From: Paenibacillus taiwanensis DSM 18679
GTDB taxonomy: Bacteria > Bacillota > Bacilli > Paenibacillales > Paenibacillaceae
Length of the DNA: 64,000 nt
NCBI RefSeq assembly: GCF_000425125.1
Contig: NZ_KE384306.1
Span: 149,705 to 213,704 of the forward strand
Direction of reading: 5' to 3'
The translations under genes were made by a program, and so were the position numbers. Position 1 is the first letter of the stretch; every line of letters begins with the position of its first letter. The notes under the pieces are model-generated. The model had not been told where the DNA came from. It searched no databases and saw nothing but the letters and a program-made list of their open reading frames with translations. Below, piece by piece: positions 8,138 to 17,303 of the stretch.

Positions 8138-10362
8138 AGCGTGACAATAAATATACCCAGCGCATCCTCGGCTTATTTTGGGAAGATCGCCTAATTTGGC
8201 TTTGCCTCTACATCATGCTGTATCAATGGGCGATTGCACTTGTTCCTTATTGGTATGACGAGACGATTGCGATGACAAAGCTGATGCTGAATACAGTCGT
8301 GTTTGCAGGTCTGCTTTTTCCACGATTACCAATAGTACGTATCCCAATCGGACTAAGTGTTGTCCTATGGTCCATTTATGAGGAATTACAGCAGTTTCAA
8401 TTGTGGGTGCCTGCTGATTCAAGCACAAGGATAGGGGAAAGCTTGCTTCAGTACCACCCGTATCTCTGGCTAGTCGGACTGATCTGGCTGACATACGAGT
8501 TGTTTATGAGCAAGGTAAAGACGAGCTGGCATATCGTTATGTTGCTTGTGCTCCAATTTATCGTGCTCGGTGCATTGGATTCATTTACACCCGAAATATT
8601 GTGGGATCAGGTGGCCTGGGTTATGTCTGCCTCCTTAGTCTGGCTAATTGCGCTGCATTTTAGAACGATGAAACACAAATTTCCTGCCCAAAGCAGTCAT
8701 ACCAAGCGATATGCTTTCCAGATGACAGTGAGCGCGATTGTGCTTGTTTCGGCAATTATTTGCTCGGGTCTCAGCATGCCCGGGCTTGCGCCAATCGTCA
8801 CCGATCCTTATACAGCCTGGATCAACGCTGAACGTTTTCCGGTAGCGGGAGAAGGCAATGGACCAGGCGGGGGAAACGGCAGCGGTGTATCGTCAGGCTA
8901 CAGTACACATGACTATGATCTTGGCGGCGGTTTTGAAATGGACTTTAAATCCGTTATGTCCGTTAATGCGGACTATAGAGGGTACTGGCGAGGAGAAAGC
9001 AAAGCCGTATACATTGGAAATGGATGGGCAGATTTGGAGTCTGAGGATTTGAAGCAGGCAACGCCAGGAACGGAACTGCGTGCCCAAAACCAGTTAGGCC
9101 AGCATGTTGCTACAAGAACAGTAAAGCAGACCTTTACGATGCTAGACAGCAAGACGTATCCGATTTTGTTTGGTATGGCTACTATTTCTTCCTATGATCA
9201 AGTGAAAGGCAAGCATAGCGGCAGCATGAGATGGAACGGTTATGATGGCGAACTTATGTATAAACCAGGAGCTGATAAAGCGTATCCTGAGTCCTATACG
9301 ATTGTATCGGAAGTGTCTGTTGCTACACCAGAGGAGATGAGAAAAGGTACTGTATCTCGCGATTACCCGACAGAGGGGATCAAAGGGGCGTTAATGTATC
9401 AGTACTTGAAGCTGCCAACGGAGTATTCTGTCCGCGTCAAAAGTCTGGCCGAGCAGATTACGAAAGGAGCTACTAATGATTACGATCGGGCCAAGTTTAT
9501 TGAGTCCTACTTGCGGACTGAATTTAAGTACACAAATAAGCCTGATATAAGTAAAAAAGTTAGTGAGGACTTTGTAGAATCATTTTTGTTTGAAATACAG
9601 GAAGGCTACTGTGATTACTTCTCATCCACAATGGCTGTCATGCTGCGCGCAGTGGGCGTTCCGACACGATGGGTTAAAGGGTATGCTCCTGGTACAAGAG
9701 ATTTGATGATTGATAACCGAATGCCGGAAGCTATGCTAGAACGGATGTCGGATCCGAATGAAGGTGGCACGTTTCGTGTAACAAATGCGGATGCGCATTC
9801 GTGGGTAGAAGTGTATTTAGGGGAATATGGCTGGGTTGCTTTTGAACCGACTCCTGGTTTTACAATGCCGAGACTACAAGCATCTGCTGGGGAGGATGAG
9901 CAGGAGCAGGGAGCGGAACTGAATCAAGTAGAACCTGAGCAGCAGACAGCCAAGTCTGATGAGATTTCACTACCTGCATGGATAGGGACAGTGGCTCAGA
10001 TTGTATTAATGTTGGCAGCTGCATTTGCGATCGTGATGCTCGTGCTGCGCTGGCGTTCAATTGGATATACGATGAGATGGGTTCGTTTTATCGGACGACG
10101 CTTAACTCCGCGCGAACATATTATTGCAGACACGGAGCTATGGCTAAGTTATTGTCATATGCACGGGATGCGCAAAGGGAAGCATGAAACTGTTCGTGAG
10201 GCTGCCGAGCGTTGGAGCCGCGAGCAGGCGGCCAAGAAGCCGGCTGCGGAGCAGATCGTTTGTTTATTTGAACAGGCTAAATATGGACACGATGAGGTAT
10301 TAATGGAGGATTGGCAACAATTGAAAGCGGTAATTCGAGAATTTAAGCGTACAGGATCGTAG
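8134..10362 (+). CDS. Transglutaminase-like membrane protein with DUF4129-type tail
   Basis: A 742-residue TgpA/YebA-type protein. About six hydrophobic segments fill residues 15-230, followed by an outer region with a Gly/Ser-rich stretch. The transglutaminase-like domain lies around 470-575: Cys493 in GYCDYFSS, His555 in DAHSWVEVYLG, and Glu571 in FEPTPGF at the third catalytic position, where many members have Asp. A further membrane helix at about 615-637 and a cytoplasmic DUF4129-like region complete it. The catalytic domain would face outside. Its start overlaps the DUF58 stop by four bases. A strong terminator follows. Confidence 0.88.
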   Translation: MKRDNKYTQRILGLFWEDRLIWLCLYIMLYQWAIALVPYWYDETIAMTKLMLNTVVFAGLLFPRLPIVRIPIGLSVVLWSIYEELQQFQLWVPADSSTRIGESLLQYHPYLWLVGLIWLTYELFMSKVKTSWHIVMLLVLQFIVLGALDSFTPEILWDQVAWVMSASLVWLIALHFRTMKHKFPAQSSHTKRYAFQMTVSAIVLVSAIICSGLSMPGLAPIVTDPYTAWINAERFPVAGEGNGPGGGNGSGVSSGYSTHDYDLGGGFEMDFKSVMSVNADYRGYWRGESKAVYIGNGWADLESEDLKQATPGTELRAQNQLGQHVATRTVKQTFTMLDSKTYPILFGMATISSYDQVKGKHSGSMRWNGYDGELMYKPGADKAYPESYTIVSEVSVATPEEMRKGTVSRDYPTEGIKGALMYQYLKLPTEYSVRVKSLAEQITKGATNDYDRAKFIESYLRTEFKYTNKPDISKKVSEDFVESFLFEIQEGYCDYFSSTMAVMLRAVGVPTRWVKGYAPGTRDLMIDNRMPEAMLERMSDPNEGGTFRVTNADAHSWVEVYLGEYGWVAFEPTPGFTMPRLQASAGEDEQEQGAELNQVEPEQQTAKSDEISLPAWIGTVAQIVLMLAAAFAIVMLVLRWRSIGYTMRWVRFIGRRLTPREHIIADTELWLSYCHMHGMRKGKHETVREAAERWSREQAAKKPAAEQIVCLFEQAKYGHDEVLMEDWQQLKAVIREFKRTGS

Positions 10363-10384
10363 CATTTATGATAGTATTAACATC

Positions 10385-10432
10385 AAATGCCGTATTCGAG
10401 ACGTAACAATGCGACGAATACGGCATTTTTTT
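10385..10432 (+). terminator. Terminator of the MoxR operon
   Basis: A perfect 14-base stem, AAATGCCGTATTCG at 10385-10398 pairing with CGAATACGGCATTT, ends in a run of seven T. This hairpin rules out upstream starts for the next gene that would lie inside it. Confidence 0.93.
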
Positions 10433-10460
10433 GCACGTAAATCAAAGAATATGGTATAGT
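10431..10460 (+). promoter_or_regulatory. Sigma-A-type promoter for yqeG operon
   Basis: TTGCAC at 10431-10436 and TATAGT at 10455-10460 with 18 bases between. It begins inside the T tail of the previous terminator and lies about 30 bases before the proposed TTG start of yqeG. Confidence 0.6.
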
Positions 10461-10487
10461 TTGTCGTATGAAAACGAGGTGACCAAC

Positions 10488-11012
10488 TTGTTTGAAGGGC
10501 TTATTCCAAGACTTCGGGTGCGTACGGTTTATGATATTGACTTGACTTTATTAAAGTCCAAAGGGTTAAAGGGGATTATAACGGATCTGGACAATACATT
10601 GGTCGGAGCCAAGGACCCATTGGCAACACCACAACTGGCCGCATGGCTGGAAGAAGTAAAGCGACAAGGCTTCAAATTGGTTATTGTGTCCAATAACGAT
10701 CTAACACGGGTTTCCAACTTTGCAACGCCGCTCAACATTCAGTTTGTGCATGCAGCACGTAAGCCATCACAACGGCCATTCCGTAAAGCGATGAAGCTGA
10801 TGGAACTGTCACCGAAGGAGACGGCTGTAGTGGGTGATCAACTGCTTACGGATGTATTGGGAGGCAATCGTATGCAAATGTTTACGATACTGGTTGATCC
10901 CATTGCTATTCGGGATGAAGGCTGGACGACCCGCATTAACCGACGTATTGAACGCATTGCAACAGCAAGTTTACGGAAAAAGGGTTTATGGCACGAGGAG
11001 GAACAACAATAA
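10488..11012 (+). CDS. yqeG: YqeG family HAD IIIA-type phosphatase
   Basis: A 174-residue HAD-superfamily protein. Motif I is DLDNTLVG with Asp33 and Asp35; VVSNND supplies motif II, and VVGDQLLTDVLGG motif III/IV. B. subtilis YqeG is a predicted phosphatase of unknown substrate, encoded beside the ribosome-assembly GTPase YqeH, as here. The start is TTG at 10488, preceded by GAGGTGA; this gives the family's usual opening MFEGLIPRL. Earlier in-frame starts overlap the terminator or promoter. Its stop TAA shares a base with the yqeH ATG. Confidence 0.92.
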   Translation: MFEGLIPRLRVRTVYDIDLTLLKSKGLKGIITDLDNTLVGAKDPLATPQLAAWLEEVKRQGFKLVIVSNNDLTRVSNFATPLNIQFVHAARKPSQRPFRKAMKLMELSPKETAVVGDQLLTDVLGGNRMQMFTILVDPIAIRDEGWTTRINRRIERIATASLRKKGLWHEEEQQ

Positions 11013-12127
11013 TGGAATTAGAAACAGTAAGGCACTGTAGCGGCTGCGGCGTAACGCTTCAGACGGAGCGACCGGATCAATCCGGTTATGTGCCAGAGAA
11101 GGCGCTGGAGCGGACGCCAATTATTTGCCAGCGCTGTTTTCGCATTAAAAATTATAACGAAGCCATGTCAGTGGCACTTGATCATGACGAGTTTCTGCGT
11201 TTGCTTGGCCGAATCGGGCAGGAAGATGCATTGGTTATTCATATCGTCGATTTGTTTGACTTTGATGGCAGCATTATTTCCGGTCTTCAGCGTTTTGTCG
11301 GTACAAATCCGGTGCTGCTGGTCGTAAACAAGATTGATTTGCTGCCTAAGGCCATCAATTGGAACAGGATCAAAAATTGGGTGCAGCGTCAGGCCAAAGA
11401 GCACGGCATCCAGATCGTTGAAGTAGTATTGGTTAGTGCGAAGCGCAACCTCGGGTTTGAGAGGTTGGTAGATGAAGTTGGACAGCGTCGCGGCAAACGG
11501 GATGTATACGTGGTAGGTGCGACCAATGTCGGGAAATCGACGCTAGTTAACCGTCTGATCCATGATTATAGCGACATGGAGCGTGAACTAACCACGTCAA
11601 GATATCCAGGCACTACATTGGATATGGTTAATATTCCACTTGACGATGGCAAACATATTGTGGATACGCCTGGTATCGTATACAAGAGCAGGTTGACAGA
11701 GCTCGTTAGTCGTGAGGATCTGGGTGCCCTGCTGCCAGACAAACCATTAAAGCCGGCAGTATATCAACTGAATGCTGGCCAAACGCTGTTCTTTGGTGCA
11801 TTAGCCCGCTTTGACTTTGTTGAAGGAGAGCGTCAATCGTTCACTTGCTACTTGTCTAACGGGATAAAGATTCATCGTACGAAGCTGGAGCGTGCAGACG
11901 AATTGTATGCTGATCATGCTGGAGAGATGCTGGCGCCACCGACAAAGGATCGCCTGGCAGACATTCCTGTTTGGACGAAGCATCAGCTCCGTGTTCCACG
12001 CGGCCAAGAGATGGACGTGTTTGTGTCCGGCTTGGGCTGGATTACGTGTAACAGCACCTCGGGTGCATTGGTTGAAATACATGCGCCAAAAGGCGTTAAA
12101 GTGCTCCTTCGACATGCATTGATTTAA
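11012..12127 (+). CDS. yqeH: Circularly permuted ribosome-assembly GTPase YqeH
   Basis: A 371-residue GTPase needed for 30S subunit assembly in B. subtilis. The N-terminal zinc finger uses Cys9, Cys12, Cys39 and Cys42. The GTPase motifs come in permuted order: G4 NKID near residue 107, G5 SAKR, then G1 GATNVGKST near 168 and G3 DTPG near 216. A C-terminal domain of about 130 residues follows. GAGGAGG lies about 10 bases before ATG 11012, which overlaps the yqeG stop (TAATG), so the two are coupled. Confidence 0.96.
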   Translation: MELETVRHCSGCGVTLQTERPDQSGYVPEKALERTPIICQRCFRIKNYNEAMSVALDHDEFLRLLGRIGQEDALVIHIVDLFDFDGSIISGLQRFVGTNPVLLVVNKIDLLPKAINWNRIKNWVQRQAKEHGIQIVEVVLVSAKRNLGFERLVDEVGQRRGKRDVYVVGATNVGKSTLVNRLIHDYSDMERELTTSRYPGTTLDMVNIPLDDGKHIVDTPGIVYKSRLTELVSREDLGALLPDKPLKPAVYQLNAGQTLFFGALARFDFVEGERQSFTCYLSNGIKIHRTKLERADELYADHAGEMLAPPTKDRLADIPVWTKHQLRVPRGQEMDVFVSGLGWITCNSTSGALVEIHAPKGVKVLLRHALI

Positions 12128-12198
12128 GTTCGGATGAAATATACCGATTAGCTGTCGGTTTAGACTATACGTGTTAGAGCAGGGAGGCGGATCATAAT

Positions 12199-13083
12199 AT
12201 GGTTCAACAGGATAGTGCTGCGGCAGTACAGGCCGTAACTAGTGTGACCACAGTGCTGGCCGTCATTGGAGATCCGATACGTCACTCCAAGTCGCCAATT
12301 ATGCACAACGCCGCCCTCCAGGCTCGAGGATGGGACGGCATTTATACAGCCTTCCATGTGGCTCCGGATCGGCTGGCTGAAGCTATCCACGGGATTCGTG
12401 CTTTAGGCATTCGTGGGATAAACGTTACGATACCGCACAAGGAACGTGTAATGGTCTATTTAGACGAAGTACATGAAAGTGCACGCATGATCGGTGCGGT
12501 CAATACGATTGTGAACGATAACAACAAACTGATCGGTTATAATACGGACGGCTTGGGATATGCTCGCTCTTTAAGGGAAGAAACGGCAGTCGATTTATCC
12601 GCGTGTAATGTACTGCTTGTAGGTGCAGGCGGTGCAGCGCGCGGTCTTGCCTATGCGCTGCTAAGAGAAGGTTGTGGCAAACTGTTGATTGCTAACCGGA
12701 CGCTTGATCGAGCGGAGAAAATAGCGCAGGAAATGTCATCGTTAGGTACGATTGAGTGCATTGGCATACACGATGGCATTCCGGCAGTTGAGCCTGCACA
12801 AGTTGATGTTGTAATTAATACGACCTCTGTGGGGATGCATCCGCATACAGAAGAGAGCCCGATCGCAGAGCAGTGGTTGAAATCTCATATGATCGTAAGT
12901 GATATTATATACAATCCACTTGAGACGAAGCTCATCCACGCGGCTAAGGCTGCGGGGGCTAGAACTCATGGCGGCTTGGGAATGTTTGTGTATCAGGGTG
13001 CGATTGCTTTTGAGCTATGGACGGGTGAGCAAGCACCGATTGAAGTGATGCGAGATGCGGTGCTTGGAGCTGTTTCGAGCTAG
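12199..13083 (+). CDS. aroE: Shikimate dehydrogenase
   Basis: A 294-residue NADPH-dependent shikimate dehydrogenase, which reduces 3-dehydroshikimate to shikimate in aromatic amino-acid synthesis. Substrate-site motifs: HSKSP at 29-33, NVTIPHKE with catalytic Lys81, and NTDGLG with Asp117. The nucleotide-binding loop is GAGGAARG and the C-terminal GLGMFVYQGAIAFELW is typical. GGAGG is about 11 bases before the ATG. It lies between yqeH and yhbY, as in B. subtilis, where the gene is also called aroD. Confidence 0.96.
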   Translation: MVQQDSAAAVQAVTSVTTVLAVIGDPIRHSKSPIMHNAALQARGWDGIYTAFHVAPDRLAEAIHGIRALGIRGINVTIPHKERVMVYLDEVHESARMIGAVNTIVNDNNKLIGYNTDGLGYARSLREETAVDLSACNVLLVGAGGAARGLAYALLREGCGKLLIANRTLDRAEKIAQEMSSLGTIECIGIHDGIPAVEPAQVDVVINTTSVGMHPHTEESPIAEQWLKSHMIVSDIIYNPLETKLIHAAKAAGARTHGGLGMFVYQGAIAFELWTGEQAPIEVMRDAVLGAVSS

Positions 13084-13210
13084 TGCAGACCTTGTAGATG
13101 AGACGCCTCAATTGTCTGCCAGAAGCGGAATCTTCTCCACATTGTGATCACTATCTGATCACTGGTAGTTAACTGGTATCGTATGGAAGTCGCTATGATC
13201 AACAGATTGT

Positions 13211-13256
13211 ACGATGTACGTATTTGCTCGTAAACGATGTACGTATTTGTTTGTAA
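13211..13256 (+). repeat. Tandem 23-base duplication before yhbY
   Basis: Two adjoining 23-base copies (13211-13233 and 13234-13256) both begin ACGATGTACGTATTTG and end GTAA; they differ at two positions. The copies end 19 bases before the yhbY start, just upstream of its ribosome binding site. Confidence 0.85.
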
Positions 13257-13275
13257 ATAAGGAAGGAATGACAAT

Positions 13276-13572
13276 ATGTTAACAGGTAAACAAAAAAGAC
13301 ACTTACGCTCTCTCGCACATCATGTGCAGCCTATTTTTCAGATTGGAAAAGGTGGGGTTAATGATCAATTGATCCGTCACATCGATGAGGCGATTGAGAC
13401 ACGTGAGCTAATTAAAATTTCAGTTTTGCAAAATTGTGATGAAGATCGTAACGTGATTGCAGCTGAAATTGCTGAGCGTTCTGGTTGTGAGCTGGTCCAA
13501 GTAATCGGTAAAACAATTGTGTTATACAAGGAATCGAAGGATCACAAAGAAATCGTGCTTCCTAGAGCCTAA
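13276..13572 (+). CDS. yhbY: YhbY/YqeI family RNA-binding protein (CRM domain)
   Basis: A 98-residue protein made of one CRM domain, the fold of E. coli YhbY and B. subtilis YqeI, which associates with pre-50S ribosomal particles. Seen: the basic opening LTGKQKRHLRSLAH, then QIGKGGVND (the GxxG-type loop) and VQVIGKTIVLYKES at the C terminus. AAGGAAGGA precedes the ATG at a good distance. It sits in its usual place between aroE and nadD. Confidence 0.94.
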   Translation: MLTGKQKRHLRSLAHHVQPIFQIGKGGVNDQLIRHIDEAIETRELIKISVLQNCDEDRNVIAAEIAERSGCELVQVIGKTIVLYKESKDHKEIVLPRA

Positions 13573-13671
13573 ACTTTCTAAACAGCAAGGCATCGGCATT
13601 TGAGCAGCTTTTAGCAAGCAGGACAACTGCGGCTGCCCCATAGGATTTAAATTTTGCAGGAGGCTGTACCT

Positions 13672-14280
13672 ATGACTCACTCCGTCAAGCATATCGGCAT
13701 TATGGGAGGTACGTTTGACCCGATCCATCTCGGACATCTTGTCGCTGCCGAGTCTGCACGAGAGGCCGCAGCGCTGGACGAGGTGTGGTTTATGCCAGCT
13801 AACGTGCCGCCTCATAAACCTCATCAGCCGATCGCTTCTCCGGAGCAGCGGCTGCATATGACGCAGCTTGCAATTTCCGATTATGAGCCTTTTCAGGTTA
13901 GCGCTTGGGAAATGGAACGCGGCGGTGTCTCATATACTTTAGATACAGTTAATGCGTTGCAGGCTCAATATCCACAAGTGGAGTGGTACTGGATTATCGG
14001 TGGGGATATGGTTGCTTATTTACCGAAGTGGCACGGGATCGATGAACTGATGACCAAAATTAAATTCATAGGCTTGCAGCGGCCAGGTGCGAAATGGGAT
14101 GTTTCGCTCCTTCCCGTCCAATGGCAAGCCCGTGTGGTGGAAGCCCACATGCCCTTAATGGATATTTCTTCAACAGAGATTAGAAGACGGATGGCTCAAG
14201 GCCGATCCATTCGGTACCTCGTGCCTGAAGCGGTTGAACAGTATGCGCAAAGGTGGGGTTTATATGAAAATGAGTCGTGA
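13672..14280 (+). CDS. nadD: Nicotinate-nucleotide adenylyltransferase
   Basis: A 202-residue enzyme that joins nicotinate mononucleotide and ATP to form deamido-NAD. The nucleotidyltransferase signature GGTFDPIHLGH lies at 12-22 and ISSTEIRRR near the C terminus supplies the second ATP-binding motif. ATG 13672 follows GCAGGAGG by about 8 bases; a TTG at 13654 lies before that site and is rejected. The 3' end overlaps yqeK by 17 bases. Confidence 0.96.
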   Translation: MTHSVKHIGIMGGTFDPIHLGHLVAAESAREAAALDEVWFMPANVPPHKPHQPIASPEQRLHMTQLAISDYEPFQVSAWEMERGGVSYTLDTVNALQAQYPQVEWYWIIGGDMVAYLPKWHGIDELMTKIKFIGLQRPGAKWDVSLLPVQWQARVVEAHMPLMDISSTEIRRRMAQGRSIRYLVPEAVEQYAQRWGLYENES

Positions 14281-14845
14281 TCAATTGTTAGAAGCTGTGC
14301 GCTCCCAAATGCCTGTGAAACGGTGGAACCATACCGCAGGTGTGATGCAGTCTGCTGTGGAGCTTGCCTTACAGTATGGGGTTGATCCTGTCAAAGCGGA
14401 TTTGGCGGCGCTGCTGCATGATGTCGTAAAATACTGGCCGACAGACAAAATGGAGCGGATTATACGCGACCAAGGTCTTCCAAGCTTGCTGCTTCAGCAT
14501 GACAAGGCGCTTTGGCATGCTCCTGTTGGCGCCTATGTTGCGGAGCATGAATATGGCGTCTCGGATGAGGAAGTGCTTGATGCAATACGCTACCACACCT
14601 CTGGACGCGAGCGGATGACGAAGCTTGACAAAGTTGTATGTCTGGCTGACTACATCGAGCCAGGTCGGGACTTTCCAGGGGTAGACCGCATTAGAGAGTT
14701 AGCCAAGCGCAGCCTCGAAGAAGCCTTGATTGCCGGCTTTGATTCGACGATCAGCTTTTTGCTCTCCAAACGGGCCCGTATATTTCCGACCACGCTCCAA
14801 GCACGTAATAGCTTGATTGAAGAGTTGGACAATCGTCAACAATAA
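14264..14845 (+). CDS. yqeK: HD-domain Ap4A hydrolase YqeK
   Basis: A 193-residue HD-superfamily phosphohydrolase. Members of the YqeK family are symmetrical bis(5'-nucleosyl)-tetraphosphatases that clear the alarmone Ap4A. Metal-binding residues: His23 in NHTAGV, the His52-Asp53 pair in LLHDVVKYW, later HAPVGAYVAE and RYHTSGR. ATG 14264 is set 7 bases after AGGTGG, inside the end of nadD, so translation is probably coupled. Confidence 0.93.
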   Translation: MKMSRDQLLEAVRSQMPVKRWNHTAGVMQSAVELALQYGVDPVKADLAALLHDVVKYWPTDKMERIIRDQGLPSLLLQHDKALWHAPVGAYVAEHEYGVSDEEVLDAIRYHTSGRERMTKLDKVVCLADYIEPGRDFPGVDRIRELAKRSLEEALIAGFDSTISFLLSKRARIFPTTLQARNSLIEELDNRQQ

Positions 14846-14871
14846 GAAATAATATATTCATTTTATGAAAC

Positions 14872-14954
14872 TGTAAATGTAATAGGTTCGTTTGGGCTGT
14901 TGTGTTAGCTTTGTCAGCTTGCGGCAGCCTTACACATCTAATTTACATTTACAG
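14872..14954. repeat. Long-range inverted repeat before rsfS
   Basis: CTGTAAATGTAA at 14872-14883 is the exact reverse complement of TTACATTTACAG at 14943-14954. The 59 bases between contain a second, smaller pairing (GGCTG with CAGCC). Together they could form one extended stem-loop ending 21 bases before the rsfS start. No T tract follows. Confidence 0.75.
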
Positions 14955-14975
14955 ATTAGAACCGGAGGCTAACTT

Positions 14976-15323
14976 ATGGCGTTAACACCTAAACAACTGC
15001 TCCACCTAGCTGTGGATGCAGCAGAAGACAAAAAAGCGATGGATATTGTAGTTCTGGACTTGCAAGGCATCTCATTGATTGCGGATTACTTTGTTATTTG
15101 TCACGGTAACTCTGACACTCAAGTACAGGCTATCGCTAACGAGATTCGCCAATCGGCACATCAGGCGGGCTCTATTGTTCGCGGAACAGAAGGTATGGAT
15201 TCGGGCCGTTGGGTTCTGATTGACCTTGGAGACGTTGTGGTCCATGTGTTCCACCGCGAAGAGCGTGAGTATTATAACATTGAAAAGCTGTGGTCTGACG
15301 CGAAAGTAGTGGAGATGGCATGA
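14976..15323 (+). CDS. rsfS: Ribosome silencing factor
   Basis: A 115-residue RsfS/Iojap protein, which binds ribosomal protein L14 and blocks 30S-50S joining when nutrients are low. Family features seen: ADYFVICHGNSDTQVQAI, a GTEGMDSGRWVLIDLGDVVVHVF stretch (only its start GTEGMDSGRWV need be quoted), and REYYNIEKLW. GGAGG lies 9 bases before the ATG. The stop overlaps the next start (ATGA). Confidence 0.95.
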   Translation: MALTPKQLLHLAVDAAEDKKAMDIVVLDLQGISLIADYFVICHGNSDTQVQAIANEIRQSAHQAGSIVRGTEGMDSGRWVLIDLGDVVVHVFHREEREYYNIEKLWSDAKVVEMA

Positions 15324-16483
15324 CCCTCACAGCAGGAACGATACAACGTTTGCGTGTAGATCGCGAAGTATCTCCGTATGGCTATTTTTTGACTGATGAG
15401 GAACATGACGTTATCCTCCATTACACGGAGCTAACACGCGATATTATGATTGATGAAGAGCTTGACGTATTTTTGTTCTACGATACAGAAGATCGTCTTG
15501 CTTCCACAATGAAAAAGCCTTATTTAACGCTAGGTGAAGTGGCAGCGTTGGAAGTGGCTGATATTCATTCTCGCTTTGGTTATTTTTTGGAAATGGGAAT
15601 TGGTCGGCAGTTAATGCTGCCGGCTAGTGAGCTTCCAGAGTTGAAGACGCTGCGTCCCATGATTGGAGATAAAGTATACGTGAAGCTGGCTCATGATCGG
15701 GTAGGTCGATTGGTGGCGGAGTTGGCGGGCGAAGAGGAATTGGCTCCACTCGTATTTCACGCACCAAGCAGCTGGCTGAATACTTGGCATGATGCTATCG
15801 TATATCGGGCGCTGCGTATGGGGACGTTTTTTGTCGTAGAAGGCGGTCCTCTCGGCTTTGGCGCACTCGGGCTGCTGCACGAATCACAGCGTCCACAACC
15901 GCTTCGTGTCGGCGACCGCGTACGTGTACGAATTGCCCATGTACGTGAAGATGGGCGTGTTAACGTAACACTGGCTGAGCGCAAAGAAGTAGGTATGGAT
16001 CTCGATGCAAACCGACTGCTTCAAATTTTGAAGGAGCGCCCTAACGGTGCTATGCCTTACTCGGATGAGACCCCTTCTGATCTGATTACACAGCGATTTC
16101 AAATCAGTAAATCCGCCTTCAAACGTGCGATGGGACGGCTGATGAAAGCGGGCTTTGTGACACAAGAAGGCAGCTGGTCCAAGCTGACGGAGCTTGGCGC
16201 TGCAACTGATCAAGCTGAAGCGGAGCAAAAGCTGGCTCAAATTCAGGCAGAACAACGTCGGCCTGATATGAAGCGCCCTGCGCCTGCTGAGCGCTCCTCA
16301 AGCGATTATAAGTGGAAGGGCGATCGCACTGGTCCAGATGCGCGCCGCAAGCCTTCGCGTCCAAACGAGGCTGCGTCTAAGCATGCACAAACGGAGCGTC
16401 GCAGTTCTTCATCCGCAGGACGCAAGCCGTTTTCTTCCGGTCAAGGAAATGACCGTTCTAACTTCCGAAAGGATGATCGCTAG
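15320..16483 (+). CDS. S1-like RNA-binding protein, CvfB family
   Basis: A 387-residue protein of the CvfB/YitL family: repeated S1-like beta-barrels (residues about 1-225) followed by a winged-helix-like region near 230-285 (residues PYSDETPSDLITQRFQISKS). CvfB proteins bind RNA; in Staphylococcus aureus CvfB affects virulence-factor expression. The last 95 residues are rich in Arg, Lys, Ser and Pro and are probably disordered, longer than the family core. The start overlaps the rsfS stop by four bases, and the next gene begins one base after its stop, so it sits inside an operon. Confidence 0.85.
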   Translation: MTLTAGTIQRLRVDREVSPYGYFLTDEEHDVILHYTELTRDIMIDEELDVFLFYDTEDRLASTMKKPYLTLGEVAALEVADIHSRFGYFLEMGIGRQLMLPASELPELKTLRPMIGDKVYVKLAHDRVGRLVAELAGEEELAPLVFHAPSSWLNTWHDAIVYRALRMGTFFVVEGGPLGFGALGLLHESQRPQPLRVGDRVRVRIAHVREDGRVNVTLAERKEVGMDLDANRLLQILKERPNGAMPYSDETPSDLITQRFQISKSAFKRAMGRLMKAGFVTQEGSWSKLTELGAATDQAEAEQKLAQIQAEQRRPDMKRPAPAERSSSDYKWKGDRTGPDARRKPSRPNEAASKHAQTERRSSSSAGRKPFSSGQGNDRSNFRKDDR

Positions 16484-16484
16484 T

Positions 16485-17243
16485 ATGGATTCGTACGGCC
16501 AATTTGCGCTGGTGTATGATCGGCTTATGGCGGATATGCCGTATGAGAAGTGGCTTCAATTTGCCAACGCAGCATGGGAAAGATATGGTGTTACGCCGCA
16601 ATCAATTGTTGATTTGGGCTGTGGTACTGGTACGATCGCGATCCCATTAGCGAAGCAGGGCATGCAAGTGACGGGGATTGACTTAGCGGATGCGATGCTC
16701 ACAATTGCTCGTGAAAAGGAGCAGGATGCGGGGCGTATGACTGGCTCTGTGCAATGGGTGTGTCAGGATATGAGACATTGGGAAGTGCCAGAGCAGGTTG
16801 ATGCTGTTATTTCATTTTGCGACTGCATCAATTATGTAACCGAACTAGAAGATGTTCGATCAGTATTTCAACAGACGGCTAAACAGCTGCGACCAGGTGG
16901 CATGTTTATGCTTGATATGCATCATGTTCGTCAATTTGAATATTATGCACAACAACAACCCTTCACGTTGGACGAAGGGGATGTAGCTTACATATGGCAT
17001 AGTGAATATGATGAGTCACGGCATGAAATTGAACATCAACTGGCTATATTTTGTGAAGATCCGTTGAGCGGTAAATATAATCGAATTGACGAGACACACA
17101 TTCAACGCGCGTATGAAACGGATTGGATCATAGGTGAGTTGCTTGCAGCAGGCTTTTCGCATGTTGACGTGTATAGCGACTTTGGATGGGAAGAACCAGG
17201 TCCTGAGACGGCCAGATTGTTCTTGATTGCCTTAAAAAAATAG
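16485..17243 (+). CDS. yqeM: Class I SAM-dependent methyltransferase, YqeM-like
   Basis: A 252-residue methyltransferase with motif I VDLGCGTGTIAI near residue 45, TGIDLADAML as the acidic loop and an FCDCINYV segment. It holds the position of B. subtilis yqeM between rsfS and comER; its substrate is not known. ATG 16485 lies one base after the previous stop with GAAAGGA about 11 bases upstream. An ATG at 16473 is possible, but it would overlap that site. Confidence 0.85.
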   Translation: MDSYGQFALVYDRLMADMPYEKWLQFANAAWERYGVTPQSIVDLGCGTGTIAIPLAKQGMQVTGIDLADAMLTIAREKEQDAGRMTGSVQWVCQDMRHWEVPEQVDAVISFCDCINYVTELEDVRSVFQQTAKQLRPGGMFMLDMHHVRQFEYYAQQQPFTLDEGDVAYIWHSEYDESRHEIEHQLAIFCEDPLSGKYNRIDETHIQRAYETDWIIGELLAAGFSHVDVYSDFGWEEPGPETARLFLIALKK

Positions 17244-17303
17244 CACTATTCTTTATCAGCATACATCAACTTGTATCCACATGGATGCGCAGTGCGCGCT
17301 CCG

